NCBI RefSeq assembly: GCF_029784165.1
Contig: NC_073696.1
Coordinates: forward strand, 195,532,498-195,596,497
Source of the DNA: Wyeomyia smithii
Lineage: Eukaryota > Arthropoda > Insecta > Diptera > Culicidae
DNA: 64,000 bases
Reading direction: 5' to 3'
Each line of letters starts with the position of its first letter. Positions within the stretch are counted from its first letter, which is position 1. The notes beneath the pieces are model-generated. The model searched no databases. It was not told the origin of the DNA and saw nothing but the letters and a program-made list of their open reading frames with translations. Shown in pieces: positions 1 through 10,899 of the stretch. The position numbers were made by a program, and so were the translations under genes.

Positions 1-9
1 GACTATTTA

Positions 10-335
10 CAAAGTCAGATCGGTTGTATCCGTTAGTGTCGACTGTGCTTGTGAAGAGAGGTGGTGATTGGTTGCTCGGTATGATTTAGACAATCGATGT
101 GATTTAACAATTTTTCAATAGTGTATCTCGAACAATAGGTTATTTTTGTTACATAAATTCAACCGTAAAAGAATTTCTGATCGGTTGATGCCAAAACCTC
201 GAAATTCTGAAAAGAAATGACTGATATATAAGCGCTCAAAACCTGACCACTTTTCCCTGGTTTTCCCCGGTTGAATTACTAGATTTTCAAATTCAGGTGC
301 CTAACTTCGATATAGACGTTAGTCCAACGTCAAAA
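10..335 (+). repeat. Dispersed repeat family R, copy 1
   Basis: About 325 bp, nearly the same as 1446-1768 and recognisably related to 31448-31720. Shared blocks include GTCGACTGTGCTTG, TTGATGCC.AAACCTCGA, CTCAAAACCTGACCACTTTT and the end GACGTTAGTCCAACGTCAAAA. It has no open frame and no tRNA-like head. The copy ends with a palindrome (315-331) that recurs in all members. Confidence 0.7.
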
Positions 336-896
336 ATGCAATGCTGCTAATGATGGTGATCATAAGTTTATCTCATGTATATGATTACCATAAATAACTC
401 AACAAGTATTGCACATTTTTGCTACGGTTCTGAGTAACGTTATTTTTATTTCATTTTATCTTCGACACTCACTGAATAATCGTGACCGGCATAATATCGA
501 AAGAGTAAATTCCGAGTGGAACTGTCGATTGCCAAGTGTCAACGATATCCTTTCGAGGGTTTGGTAAAGGTATTTCCGAGAAAAAATGGAAGGCTGAGAA
601 TGAAAATACGTAAGTCTCTGTACAAATGAAATGAACATGTCTGCGGATTTTGAAGCCTTTGTAACAAAACATCTCTCTAATTACAGTGTTCAGTCCCACG
701 TCACTGTTTCATACAACCCTAGGGTTGTATACCTTGTAGTATTTCAACTATATAAAGAAGTTTAATTTACGACCCCATGAAAACCAAAAAAATCTGTATA
801 AATCTGTATTATTTCCAGAAAATCTATAATCTGTACATGCAGATATCCGTATGAAAATACGCAAAAAATCTGTATAAATGCAGATAAAGCTGTCTA

Positions 897-1075
897 TGTG
901 GCATCACTGGCTACACGCGCTATAAACATGCACACACGCGCTACAGACATGCATACACGCCATAAACATACACACACGCTATATAGCAAGCCACACACCT
1001 TATATGTTAGGGACACACGCTACAGATATTCACATACGTTATGTGCACACACCCTATATATACATACGCTGGATG
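897..1075 (+). repeat. CA-rich simple repeat
   Basis: A degenerate tandem of ACACACGCTATA / ACATGCATACACGC units. The small open frames over it are a consequence of the repeat and not genes. Bases 336-896 and 1076-1445 hold no gene that I can see. Part of 1290-1430 resembles 30550-30650. Confidence 0.7.
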
Positions 1076-1445
1076 ATGGTAGCATCTCAAACCACCTGGC
1101 GGTGCGAGTCTCTTTCAGTTTCGGGTTGTATTCACCCAACGATATCTGAACCGGATCACCGCTGGTGGGGTCCAACTCAGATCGGAGGGAAGCCGAACTG
1201 AAAGAGGTTAGAGCTGCAGCTAACCACTACCACCGCCGCTGTTGCCCGCTGCTGATCCACTTCGCCTACTGCCATCGGTGTTGATGTCCGCTGCTGCTGC
1301 CTGCTGCTAGTAAACTGATGGGGTGAAATGTTCTAACGGTACCTTTATACCAAGGCTTCGTCAATTAGTTAGAAAGAAGGAGGGGCTAAGTGACAAGGAA
1401 CGTAAATAAGCATCGGAAACAGAAAGTGACAACAACAATAACAAC

Positions 1446-1768
1446 AAAGTCAGATCGATTGTATCCGTTAGTGTCGACTGTGCTTGGGAAGAGAAGTAGT
1501 AATTGGCTGCGCGGTATGATTTAGACAATCGATATTAATTACCAATTTTTCAATAGTGTATCTCAAACAATAGTTTGTTTTTGTTACATAAATTAAACCG
1601 TCAAAGAATTTCTGATCGATTGATGCCAAACCTCGAAAACCTGATTATAAATCACTGTAAAATAAGCGCTCAAAACCTGACCACTTTTCCCTAGTTTTCC
1701 CTGGTTGAATTACTAGATTTTCAAATTCAGGTGCCTAACTTCGATATAGACGTTAGTCAACGTCAAAA
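1446..1768 (+). repeat. Dispersed repeat family R, copy 2
   Basis: A second copy of the 10-335 sequence, about 90% alike by eye and in direct orientation 1.44 kb downstream. It ends in GACGTTAGTCAACGTCAAAA and runs straight into the inverted repeat at 1769-2024. Confidence 0.7.
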
Positions 1769-2024
1769 CAAACAGTCCACTCAACCAAAATGAACCTCAC
1801 CGAAACATTTTTTCACTGACACTGACCGATGCCTTGACAATCTTCGTTAACTGATAAACTGATTTTGTTGTCTTGCTTCCATCGCATGAAATATAATGAG
1901 GTGTTTTGACAGTTCACTTCCATGCAAAAAGCGGGAAAGGAGAACTCTGAAAGGATTGTAAAAAAATAACGTATATGGATGGTTTTTTTCACCTTCACTC
2001 AAAAGTGTCAACAAATATCAACCC
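1769..2024 (-). repeat. Dispersed repeat, inverted partner of 25066-25309
   Basis: About 250 bp, from AAACAGTCCACTCAACC to CAACAAATATCAACC. It is more than 90% alike, by eye, to the opposite strand of 25066-25309. Both copies carry the same short open frame ending NEDCQGIGQCQ. At this level of DNA identity that says nothing about selection. Confidence 0.75.
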
Positions 2025-2372
2025 TGGTTCTAATAAAAAATGATCGATAATGTGTACTGTTTTTTTTTTTATATAGTAAAAAACTCTTGACTTCCACAAA
2101 TAGTCCTTCTTAAACAAAGTAACAGGATAACGAATCAAAAATAAAACAAAAAACACTTTTCAATCGTTGAGTCCAAAATACAACAAGATACCTTGTACAG
2201 TTACGATCGCAGAGTAACGCATCTAAGATAGTCTAAATTTAGGCAATTTTCACATATGCTACCCAAACTAGTGTGACAAAGGGATAAAACAGAAAAAAAA
2301 ATAATTTTGAAATAAGCTATGATGATGAATAGCGTTGGAGCTGATCGATTTATGAGCATTAGATAACATTAA

Positions 2373-2604
2373 CCCATTCCCGGTGGGTGATGCCACATGG
2401 CATCACCTGATATTCAAACTTTAATTTAAGTTTCACAATTATACTTGAAAATTTACACCATGAAACTTTTGAGTATCGTCAGAGAACAGATTGATCTTCA
2501 ATATTCAATGCAGTTTGTGTCAATTTTACATATAGTTGATTAGTAGAAAGACATTAGAGTTCATTTTCAGAGGTAAAAACAGATTTCTCTTCGCCGGGAA
2601 TGGG
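2373..2604. mobile_element. TTAA-flanked MITE (piggyBac-like)
   Basis: Perfect terminal inverted repeats CCCATTCCCGG / CCGGGAATGGG, directly flanked by TTAA on both sides (2369-2372 and 2605-2608), the piggyBac target duplication. It is 232 bp with no coding capacity. An internal small palindrome GATGCCACATGGCATC lies just inside the left end. Confidence 0.8.
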
Positions 2605-3262
2605 TTAAGACATACAGTGAGTGGCAGCTATCTTACAAACAAACGATCTGATAGCTGACATTCGAAATTGTAGGTTCCGATTAGTAATACAATATTAAAT
2701 ACGATCCGTAAATATGTACAGAACTTTTGTAACCTGAAAATTATCTGAAATTGGTTATGAATTAAAGTTAAAGGTTTGAGAGCTCTTGAATTAGCTTCAG
2801 ATAACAATCTAGAACTATGAATGATTGTACAGTTCTATCGTCCACAAAGAGATCCACATAACGAAGTCCACTATCAAACCCATGCCTTTCAGCCTCAACT
2901 TTTTAAATTAGATCGTAAATAGTACAAGGGTGGTAACCAAGACACGACCGCATAGTTGACGTAGGACTACAATAATTTCATAATTTTATTTTGAAGCCAT
3001 GTTTGATTTGAGCTCGTTTTACTTTTGTAGTTTGCTTGATTAATTTCAACCAATTTAAGCTCAACATCTTCCAAAAGGAAGGTGTTTTGGTTCCGGTGGT
3101 AATATCAAGTATCTAGGTCGTCAGCCCAAATTCATCAAGCGACACCTCAAACGACTTGGAACTAAAACTAGTTCATTGGTGGCCATTTCTACTGTTAAGG
3201 TCGTCTTTGACCATTTAAAAAGTCAAAAAAGTCATGAAAAAAAACCGTTCATTATTGGCATG

Positions 3263-3311
3263 GTTCGATTTTGGCAACAGAAAAAATTCTGAGGTGTTGC
3301 CAAAATCGAAC
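3263..3311. repeat. Perfect 17-bp inverted repeat (hairpin)
   Basis: GTTCGATTTTGGCAACA (3263-3279) is repeated exactly inverted at 3295-3311 with a 15-nt spacer. It is probably the end or centre of a small MITE. No target duplication was identified. Confidence 0.6.
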
Positions 3312-3370
3312 GGGGTCTGTATTTTGATTATTTTTTTGCAGCACTCTATCTTAGAAGAAAAAATATGCTC

Positions 3371-3556
3371 CATCCAGAAACCAAATTTAGGAGAAAATTT
3401 GGGTCTAGAGCTCTATAGCAATGTTTTAGAAAAAAAACTTTATTTTACAAAGTTACTTCAAATTATTGGAGCTATAAAATTGTAAAACAATTGTTCTATC
3501 TACAACAGTAAAAAAGTTAGATACTTGATTTTCCCCTAAATTTGGTTTCTGGACCA
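3371..3556. repeat. MITE-like inverted repeat
   Basis: The arms CCAGAAACCAAATTTAGG (from about 3373) and CCTAAATTTGGTTTCTGG (to about 3554) are inverted copies around an AT-rich 130-bp centre. It has no coding capacity. Confidence 0.5.
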
Positions 3557-3559
3557 TTG

Positions 3560-5160
3560 ATGAATACCTTTCATTCTAATACAGCGAATTTTCTTTAATG
3601 CGCGAAAAGGCAACCTTCTATAAAATATTTAATTGAGTACGATTTAGTAGCAAATAAACTTCCTTCTATATCTATTTGTCTTGTTGAAGTTGGCTCACTC
3701 ACCGATCATAAAGCGGCAAAGATGTCACATAAATTTTTTTCCTGTAATTACTAGCTCGTGGAAAAAATATCGATAACGAATTACAGTTTTAGTAGAAAAT
3801 GTATATTCACAGAAAATTCGAAATTGACATAGAATTTTATGAACATGTTAACATTCAATTCAGGTCAATTTAAACATTTTATCAGTATACAGAATCAATC
3901 AGAAAAAAATTTGATCAGTTTCAAGATACCAAAGAACAACGAAGATACCATATTTGAAAGTTATATGTCCGTTATCTTCGAAAATAAACTGGGCTAGAGT
4001 GATGCACAACATTAGCCTCAGCAATTAATGTTTGCATAGCGTTGTTCAATTACAAGTAAGGTTATGGAAAGTAATATTTTCTTGCAAATGCTAATTCAAA
4101 AAAATTTCAATTGAAAAATATAAACACTAACGTCGGAACTCTAATATCAAGATGAAATGAATTTGGTTTTTCTCTAAACCGCCACCGCGTGATGCAACTA
4201 GTATTGTCATATTGGACTAAATTCATTTGGCTAGTAAAATATAATCATCAGTACAGCTCGTTTAACTACATATTCAAAGATCTGTACGGAGCATTTTGGT
4301 TTTCTATTGTCTTTTAAATACCTTATATTTAGTTATTTAAATAAATCTAAAAAAAGGCAGAGTGTAGAGTTCAAAAATAAACAACGCATTATGTTGTCCC
4401 CGGCGACGCAGCCTATTTTGCGACATCCGAAAAATCATATTGAATTCTGATATTTGCTGCTATACGAAACAAGAAGAAGAAGAAAACAATTCAAACGGCA
4501 ATTCGATTGTGTTCCACGCCCCACTGTGCGTCAACAGTGGCAATGTAGTTTTCACTTGGCTTGACTGCACAAAAATGAATATCAAGTTTTCCTGTACTGA
4601 TAGACGACGAGTAACCAGCGCTCTGTTCATACATTACTTGGTGCAGTACTGTTGCCTGTGCCATCATATTCTCCTTCAAGGCATCAGTTTTATTAACATT
4701 AACATATTTGTTAACAGCAGAACGTAAAACTGTCTGGTAGTGGAGGTGGTTACGAACTTTCCGAAAAAGCTTTACCTTCAAGACATCAATTTAGTCTAGG
4801 CTGATGGAAGCTAACATTAGTTGACCTATTGGGACGGGGAGATTCTGTCAAATTTTTTTTTGCCACTGCTATACAGGATATCACTGCAGGCAGTTGGTGT
4901 CTATTCATGAAGTCTGTGCTAGGCGTGCTCGCATATGATTGGTACATTGTTGGTGAACATTCGACCTTGAAACTTTTATTCAATTTTCACTGTTTAACAA
5001 TGAAGTGATAATGAAAATTGAAGAATCACAAAATTGTCCATCATTTTATCAATCCAACGACATATCGATTATTGTGGTCCATCATGTGGTTACATCAGTA
5101 TAACCGTTTGAAATCTTTCATTCCGTCGTTACATCTTGGTTTTAGTTTTCGCGGAATGTA
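3560..5160. other. AT-rich intergenic stretch, no gene seen
   Basis: Two overlapping opposite-strand open frames near 4440-4781 are each under 100 codons with no recognisable domain. The segment ends at a family-R terminus, with the palindrome GACGTAGTCCTACGTC at 5180-5195. Confidence 0.4.
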
Positions 5161-5629
5161 TCTCGGTATAGTGCGGTTAGACGTAGTCCTACGTCAAAAC
5201 TGATAAATATCGAAAACCTTTAATACTTAGAAAATATTGCATAATAATTCCAGAGAAGATCCAATAAAAAAAAAATGCACTTGATATAGGAAATCACACC
5301 AAAAACCTGCCAAACCTGGTATTTACCAAAATATTAATTGTGAATCCATGTATTAAAAAAAGTAGGAGGTTGTATCCAAGACACGACCTCATAAATGACG
5401 TAGAACTACGTACACTATTAACAAATGCATTGAGTGTTTCATTACCCTAGTAACAAAACTGGTTTTATCAAAGGTTTATAGCGCTTTTTTGGCTGTATTG
5501 AGCGGCATAAAACTTTGATAAAACCAATATTTTTACTTGGGTAATGAGTTATAATGTCTACTAATGAAGGGTTGTGAATTTCGTGAACCGGATTCAGCAG
5601 TTAGCAGAACGTGCCGAGTTAAAAACCAT

Positions 5630-5890
5630 ACACAGCACAAACACACAAATCATACCATATCATAGACACACACACATCATACCATATCATACAAACACAT
5701 ACACATCATACCATATCATACAGACACACACACACACATTATATCATATCATACACACACACACACACACATACCCACACACATACACATCATACCATAT
5801 CATCATACCATACACACATCATATCATATCATACACACATACACACATCATACCATATCATACACACATCATACCGTATCATACACACAC
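5630..5890 (+). repeat. Microsatellite/minisatellite (CATACCATAT and CACACA)
   Basis: A tandem of CATACCATATCATACACACA-type units with long (CA)n runs. The 122-codon frame across it is translated simple repeat (HIIPYHTH...) and is not a gene. Confidence 0.85.
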
Positions 5891-5894
5891 AGCA

Positions 5895-6160
5895 AGCAAG
5901 CGACCAATCAGAGGACGTTATTTTTATTTCAACAAGGCTTGACAATTTTCAATAGTGCAATAGTTCTTAGATTCAAACAACATTTTTCTGCATTTGGGCA
6001 GATGCGTGTATAACTTTCCAATCGATTGCTGCAAGCATGAAGAAAATCGGTTGAAAACCAACCGACCTATAACCATTTGAAAAGGGACAAATTTCGTTCC
6101 AGTTTTTCAGATTCCATCCCTGTGTGGTATGCTAAAATAAAACGTAGTTCTACGTCAAAA
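5895..6160 (+). repeat. Dispersed repeat family R-like copy
   Basis: Shares CGACCAATCAGAGGACGT, AACAAGGCTTGACAATT, TTTGGG.GGATGCGTGTATAA and the end ACGTAGTTCTACGTCAAAA with 7985-8300. The general layout matches family R, with a similar head, a 'GATTGATGC'-type middle and a palindromic end, but it forms a separate subfamily. Confidence 0.6.
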
Positions 6161-6356
6161 AGGCATTTTACTGTTCAGAATCGGTTGCTGATCGCAACCT
6201 TTGTACCCCAACAGTGGGGGAGTTAAGATACACGGACAACATGCACTGTGGAAACTATTTCACCTTCTGTAAATTAGACGGCCGCGACAGATGTAACTGC
6301 TAGAATCCGCACAGAATGCTTGCTTACGTTGTCAAAAATTATTAACTTTCAATTAC
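6158..6356 (+). repeat. Duplicated module M1, copy 1
   Basis: About 200 bp beginning AAAGGCATTTTACTGTTCA and including GATCGCAACCTTTGT and TAGACGGCCGCGACAG. It is repeated almost unchanged at 7513-7715. A more divergent partial copy lies at 7375-7460. It stops at the SINE target duplication. Confidence 0.65.
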
Positions 6357-6371
6357 TTGTTTATTTGCCTT

Positions 6372-6721
6372 TTTTTTTTTTTATTCTCGCTTATTTTCCG
6401 TCGGTCTATTTCCGCCACTGTTGTGGCCAATTACCGACGCCCAGGGAGGCGACTCCACACCCAGGTCCCTAACTCACGACCCGTTTATTAACGGACCGGC
6501 GCCAACGGCTTTACTTCCTCATGCGATGGAAGGCGTGATCCCAGAGATTTTTCGCCTAAGAAAATCTCCCGGTGTCGGCTAGGATTGAATCTAGACCAGT
6601 TGGGTTGGTTGTGAGTGGATCACGCCACCCCACAACCATCGACACCTATGTCGGCGGTGGGATTCGAACCCAGGCGTCGAGCGTGCTTGGCGGAGACGTT
6701 ACCAACCACACTAGGCCCCCG
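6372..6721 (-). mobile_element. Full-length tRNA-derived SINE (Feilai-like, family S1)
   Basis: On the minus strand it begins GGGGGCCTAGTGTGG with an A box (TGTGGTTGGTAACG) and an internal B box GGTTCGAATCCC. A conserved body with CCGACACCGGGAGATTTTC follows, and it ends in oligo-A. Its 16-bp target duplication CTTGTTTATTTGCCTT is perfect (6356-6371 and 6722-6737), so the insertion is complete and its target can be read. The Feilai resemblance is from memory of mosquito SINEs and should be treated as tentative. Confidence 0.9.
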
Positions 6722-6737
6722 CTTGTTTATTTGCCTT

Positions 6738-6890
6738 GAAGAAAGGCATTTTGCTGTTCAAAATTGGATTTGGTGATGACGATCTTTATGCTGCCCCAAC
6801 AGTGGGGGAATAATGGCAGTCTGGCGAGGCACGCTGAGAAGAACCGCGCTGCTACTGAGACATGGTGACCAACCACAGCGCATGTGGTTT
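6738..6890 (+). repeat. Duplicated module M2, copy 1
   Basis: GAAGAAAGGCATTTTGCTG through CGAGGCACGCTGAGAAG and GGTGACCAACCA is matched by 7725-7870. M1 and M2 were adjacent before the SINE inserted, and the M1-M2 pair recurs in the same order downstream. Confidence 0.6.
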
Positions 6891-7512
6891 ATTTAATTTG
6901 ACGGCAGCCACAGGCGCAACACGCTGTTACTTCTGAGTGCTGTATCTGCTTCTACTGCTGTCAACGTTGTGGACGGTCCATCCAGCTCACCTTCCGACTA
7001 ATGAATGTAGCTAGTTTTCCCAGAAACACTCTTTTATAGCCGAAGGGTGCTACGTAATAGGCCACGCCCTTCTGTTCAGTTGTCTAATTCTCTAATATTG
7101 TTTAGACGAATTATTCCACAATTCGCATTCGATATTTGTTTCCGGCGAATAAACACCGATGGTGCTCTCACACACGCAACGGTTTTAACTCGTATTTTAT
7201 TGCGGTTTGTAACATCAAGCGATTTCGTTTGCTCGTTGTTGCGTGTTGCATTATGTTACAACTTGGCAGCTGGGAGACGACGAAATTCTGTTCATGCTGA
7301 TTGATTGAATCGACTTCATATCAGTACTGCATATTCGAGTTCACTGCCTTTGTGAATGCGTTCTAACAGGGCAGTTTGTTATTCAAAATCGGTTATGTTG
7401 ATCGCAGCCTTTGTGCTGTTCCAACAGTGGGAGTATTAACTAAATAAACTACAACAGAATTTGATTGCTAGGATCCCGCGAAGAATGTTTATTGTTTATT
7501 TGCCTTGAAAAA
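6891..7512. other. Unexplained spacer between two M1-M2 pairs
   Basis: GC-moderate sequence without a supported gene. The 85-codon frame at 7047-7304 has no recognisable domain. A partial M1-like copy lies at 7375-7460. Confidence 0.35.
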
Positions 7513-7880
7513 AGGCATTTTACTGTTCAAAATCGGTTGCTGATCGCAACCTTTGTGCTGCCCCAACGGTGGGGGAGTTTAGATACACGGACAACATGCA
7601 CTGTGGAAGCTATTTCACCTTCTGTAAATTAGACGGCCGCGACAGATGTAACTGCTAGAATCCGCACAGAATGCTTGCTTACTTTATCAAAAATTATTAA
7701 CTTTCAATGACTTGTCTATTTGCCTTGAAAAAAGGCATTTTGCTGTTCAAAATTGGATTTGGTGATGACGATCTTCATGCTGCCCTAACACGGGGGAATA
7801 ATGGCAGTCTGGCGAGGCACGCTGAGAAGAACCGCGCTGCTCCTGAGACGTGGTGACCAACCAGAGGGCTAGTGCTGCTG
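7513..7880 (+). repeat. Second M1-M2 pair
   Basis: M1 (7513-7715) is followed directly by M2 (7725-7870), without the SINE seen in the first pair. This shows the duplication predates the SINE or that this copy escaped it. The junction GCCTTGAAAAAAGGC can form a small stem. Confidence 0.65.
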
Positions 7881-7984
7881 CTGCGGGAGGACGACTGCTG
7901 TTGTCGCTGTCTAGAACTATTATGAGCGGCTTCGGCAGAAATAGGCTCTTATATAGGCCAAATAGTATGTTTTCAATTGCAAGG

Positions 7985-8300
7985 TATATGATTCTGTCGA
8001 CCGTGCTTGGGAAGCAAGCATATAACGACCAATCAGAGGACGTAATTTTTGTTTAAACAAGGCTTGACAATTATCAATAGTACAATAGTTTGCATAATCA
8101 ATCAACAATTTTCTACATTTGGGTGGATGCGTGTATAATTTTCCAAACAATTGCTGCAAAAATGAAGGAAATCGGTTGAGAACAAACCGATTTATAAGCA
8201 TTTTCAAAAGGGACACATTTCGTCCCCTTTTCGGTAATAGTTTTCCTATTTGCATCCCTATGTGGTAGGCTAAAGAAAAACGTAGTTCTACGTCAAAAAT
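7985..8300 (+). repeat. Dispersed repeat family R-like copy
   Basis: Partner of 5895-6160, with the same CCAATCAGAGGACGT head and the same palindromic end ACGTAGTTCTACGTCAAAA (8280-8299). The opposite-strand 127-codon frame over it has no domain and is not called. Confidence 0.6.
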
Positions 8301-9500
8301 CAAAAGTTAAAAAGCTTCGACGAAAATCGTTGAACTTCTGAATTACAACGATTATTTCACTTTATAGTCAGTAAGATTGTCCATAAGTTTCAGTAATTAT
8401 CTTTTTTCTTTTGTGTTTCACTTAACAAATAGGTTTTGAATTTTTCTACATTTACAATTACCTAACAGTGAATCTGTTAATATAAAAAAAATATTAGATG
8501 TATAGAAAACTGTTGATTTGTTAATGAACGTTTTACTTGTCTAGGCCTCAACTTGAAAAAGTGAAGTTTTATTATCATTATTTGATCAATCCAATTTGGT
8601 TAAGTCAATCAATCTAAAAACTCAAAGGTTTCCCATCAAGTATCTGACGTCTCTGAAAACGTTGGTTAGTTAGTTAGTCTGAAATTTCTAATCGAATTGC
8701 CCTTTTCAACTGAAAATCCCCGGAACTAATTATTTTCCACAGTGCACATTAATCAGAACCTAAAAAGTTTTACTCGTCTTTTATTTGTGAACAGCCGAAC
8801 CAAAAATGTGGTTGTTGTATCGACGGTCCTGAACCCTCATTAGTGGTTTGCAATTCATTCCCGTTGCGGGTAGTAATGACGGTACATTTTTGTTTCAACT
8901 TCCAACAACTGAAACTGTAGAACGATTGAGGATCTTTTCAGTTGCTTGTATTGATTTATCGTACGAGGACTGTTTCTTTCTACTAAGCCACACATAATAA
9001 ATAAAACTCCAGATTTTTAGTTCCTTTTAAACAAGAAAGTCTTTAATAGCAAATACGTTCAAAATATAAAACGAACAAAAAATATTACAACAAAAACTGA
9101 CTGCTCTTAGTGATTTTTTTCTTTCTCTGTTTCCGATGAATCTAAAATCTCATTTCTGAATATCGAACCGGAATTTTGTTCTCATGACAATTTTCCGAAC
9201 CTTGGGATGCTGTCGATGGTGACACGGAATGGTTGTTGGGTGGTAAGAAAAGCAGTTGAACTGGGCACACTACACAACAAGTAAACAGATCAAAATAAGC
9301 ACTATGAGCTACATTCAGTTGATATCCGCGACCACAGGGGGATATACGTTCCCGGGTGAAGTTGAAATCTAGTGTCCTGAAATCTGCCGTGTTCGCACTA
9401 AATGGATGGGAATTATGTTCATTATTCTGTACTAACTATTCTGAACAACAGTTCCGTAATAATAAATGACAAGAATTTCGATTCCAATAAAAGGAATTTT
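8301..9500. other. Intergenic sequence downstream of the gene
   Basis: AT-rich, with no repeat ends or coding frames that I can support. Part of it may be 3' UTR of the minus-strand gene if a distal poly(A) site (near 8785) is used. Confidence 0.35.
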
Positions 9501-9510
9501 CCGGTGTTCT

Positions 9511-9516
9511 TTTATA
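9511..9516 (-). terminator. Candidate poly(A) signal of the CRAL-TRIO gene
   Basis: The minus strand reads TATAAA, a known weaker variant of AATAAA, about 190 bp past the stop codon at 9705. A canonical AATAAA on this strand is only seen much further away, at 8785-8780. Either could be used. Confidence 0.3.
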
Positions 9517-9704
9517 TGTTGAGCAATTCGGCTATTTGGACAGATGAAGAATGGTAAAATATTGATAGATGAGATTGATTATTATTTGGATATTCGCTAA
9601 TAATGGTTACTGGATTGTTTCTTTTTTTTGGGGTTGAATGGGAATCTTGGGAGTGGGAATAAGCGGCGTTCGGTGGATGAACTTGATGGACAGCATGACC
9701 TTAT

Positions 9705-10326
9705 TTAGTCGATGGTTAGTTGCTTGAAGGTACCGTCCATACCAAACAGCTCATCGGCGGTCTTCGGGGCACCCGGGCGGAGCGATTCATTGGCCTTGCT
9801 GGCCTCCTGTTCCTTGAACCAGCCGGTGTACTCTCCCAGCTTGGAACGCCACTGCTCGTTCAGGTCTTTGATCGATCCACAATCACCGCCGTATTCGGAT
9901 GGCAGCATCGACTTCGGTACGAACTTGTACAGATCGTCCATGCTGCTGTGAATGTGGATACGTTCGCGAATCTTTTCCTTCAAGAAGGGCTTGACAAAGT
10001 TGACGATGGTATCGACGATCGGAGAAACGTTAACCACGTGAACTTCCTTCAGTTTAACTGGATAGGCCTCCTGAACGCAGATGAGGAACTTCTTAACCAG
10101 TGTGGGAGTGAATTTTGCGAAATGCGTTGGGGTTGCCACGCTTGCGTCCAAAATATAAACGTCACCAGCAACACCGACTGCTTCTTCAGCCAATCGAACA
10201 TCACCGATCATCAAGGTTAGCTTCATAGATTCGATCACGTTTGGGGTGGTAATGTCCTTATCGGTTCCGCGCAGCATCACCACACGGCAACCGGCTGGGG
10301 TCAGTCCTGGTAGTGGCGGCATGTGG
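9705..10326 (-). CDS. CRAL-TRIO (Sec14-like) lipid-binding protein, last coding exon
   Basis: This exon encodes residues 122-327 of a 327-residue protein, plus the last base of codon 121. It is most of the CRAL-TRIO pocket, which in this family (alpha-tocopherol transfer protein, clavesin, insect retinal-binding proteins) holds a small hydrophobic ligand in the cytosol. Visible hallmarks are QEAYPVKLKEVHVVNVSP (about 206-223), KPFLKEKIRERIHIH (about 233-247) and LPSEYGG (262-268), the usual order at the end of the domain. The acceptor TTTTTTACAG ends at 10327, and the donor of the preceding exon leaves GT, so codon 121 is GT|C (Val) and the frame continues CAC ATG. The stop is TAA at 9707-9705. 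There is no signal peptide or membrane segment. The length is normal for insect members. The ligand cannot be read from the sequence. The family call is very sure; the exact orthologue is not known. Confidence 0.95.
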
Positions 10327-10391
10327 CTGTAAAAAAGATTGGTAACTCAATTCGATTTGTCAAGGGATGATAAGATTCTAAGACTACTCAC

Positions 10392-10696
10392 ACCACGTTC
10401 AAGATCTCTGCCATTTCTGGGCGGTTGACGTCGCGATTGGTGAAGAACTCCGGCACGGCATTACGCATGGTGTAGTACATATCCAACTTCTGCTTGACGC
10501 GTTCGATGCTGAACTTGCAGCCACGCAGGAAGGTGCGCAGACGGGCATCGTCCATGTCCTTTGGCAGATGGGGCTGGGTGTCAAGCCACTGGCGGATGAT
10601 TCCGATGTCGCGTTCAATGTCGGCGGGGTTTGCTGGCTCGCGCAACTCCTCCTTGATCTTAGCGCTAAGCTCTCCGGATGGCTGGACGAGAGTCAT
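10392..10696 (-). CDS. CRAL-TRIO protein, second coding exon (CRAL-TRIO N-terminal domain)
   Basis: This exon encodes residues 20-120 plus two bases of codon 121. It holds the helical CRAL-TRIO N-terminal domain: an acidic/basic helix (about 29-60) and the signature LRTFLRGCKF (72-81), followed by the usual heptad-like stretch IERVKQKLDMYYTMR. The acceptor CGCACAG lies immediately before ATGACTCTC at 10696, so the exon begins exactly with an in-frame ATG (Met20), which could act as a second start if transcription began inside the big intron. The donor is GT|GTGAGT, leaving the last exon base at 10392. The following intron (10391-10327) is only 65 bp, a typical short dipteran intron. Confidence 0.93.
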
Positions 10697-10899
10697 CTGT
10701 GCGAAAAGAAGTTACAGTTTGATGAATTTTTTTACTCATAAATAACATAATGATTAGTTTTGATTGTTAAAGTTGCTACCATGCTATTAACGAACTACTA
10801 AACGCACCCTACCGAAACCGCAAGCCATCCGAATGCTACCTAACCTAACGGCTCTAGCTGTGCATGAGCGAATTGGCTGGTTGATGTGAATCGAAAGTC

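Noticed and set aside
5574..5942. 122-codon frame and CRISPR-like regular repeats
   Set aside because: Translated CATACCATAT/CA microsatellite. Units vary in length and lack unique spacers, and CRISPR is not expected in this genome.
7716..7750. GCCTTGAAAAAAGGC as a histone-type 3' stem-loop
   Set aside because: The stem pairs but the loop is five bases and the flanks do not fit the histone consensus. No histone gene is nearby.
9720..10220. 166-codon frame on the plus strand opposite the last gene exon
   Set aside because: Shadow of the real minus-strand CRAL-TRIO exon; no domain of its own.
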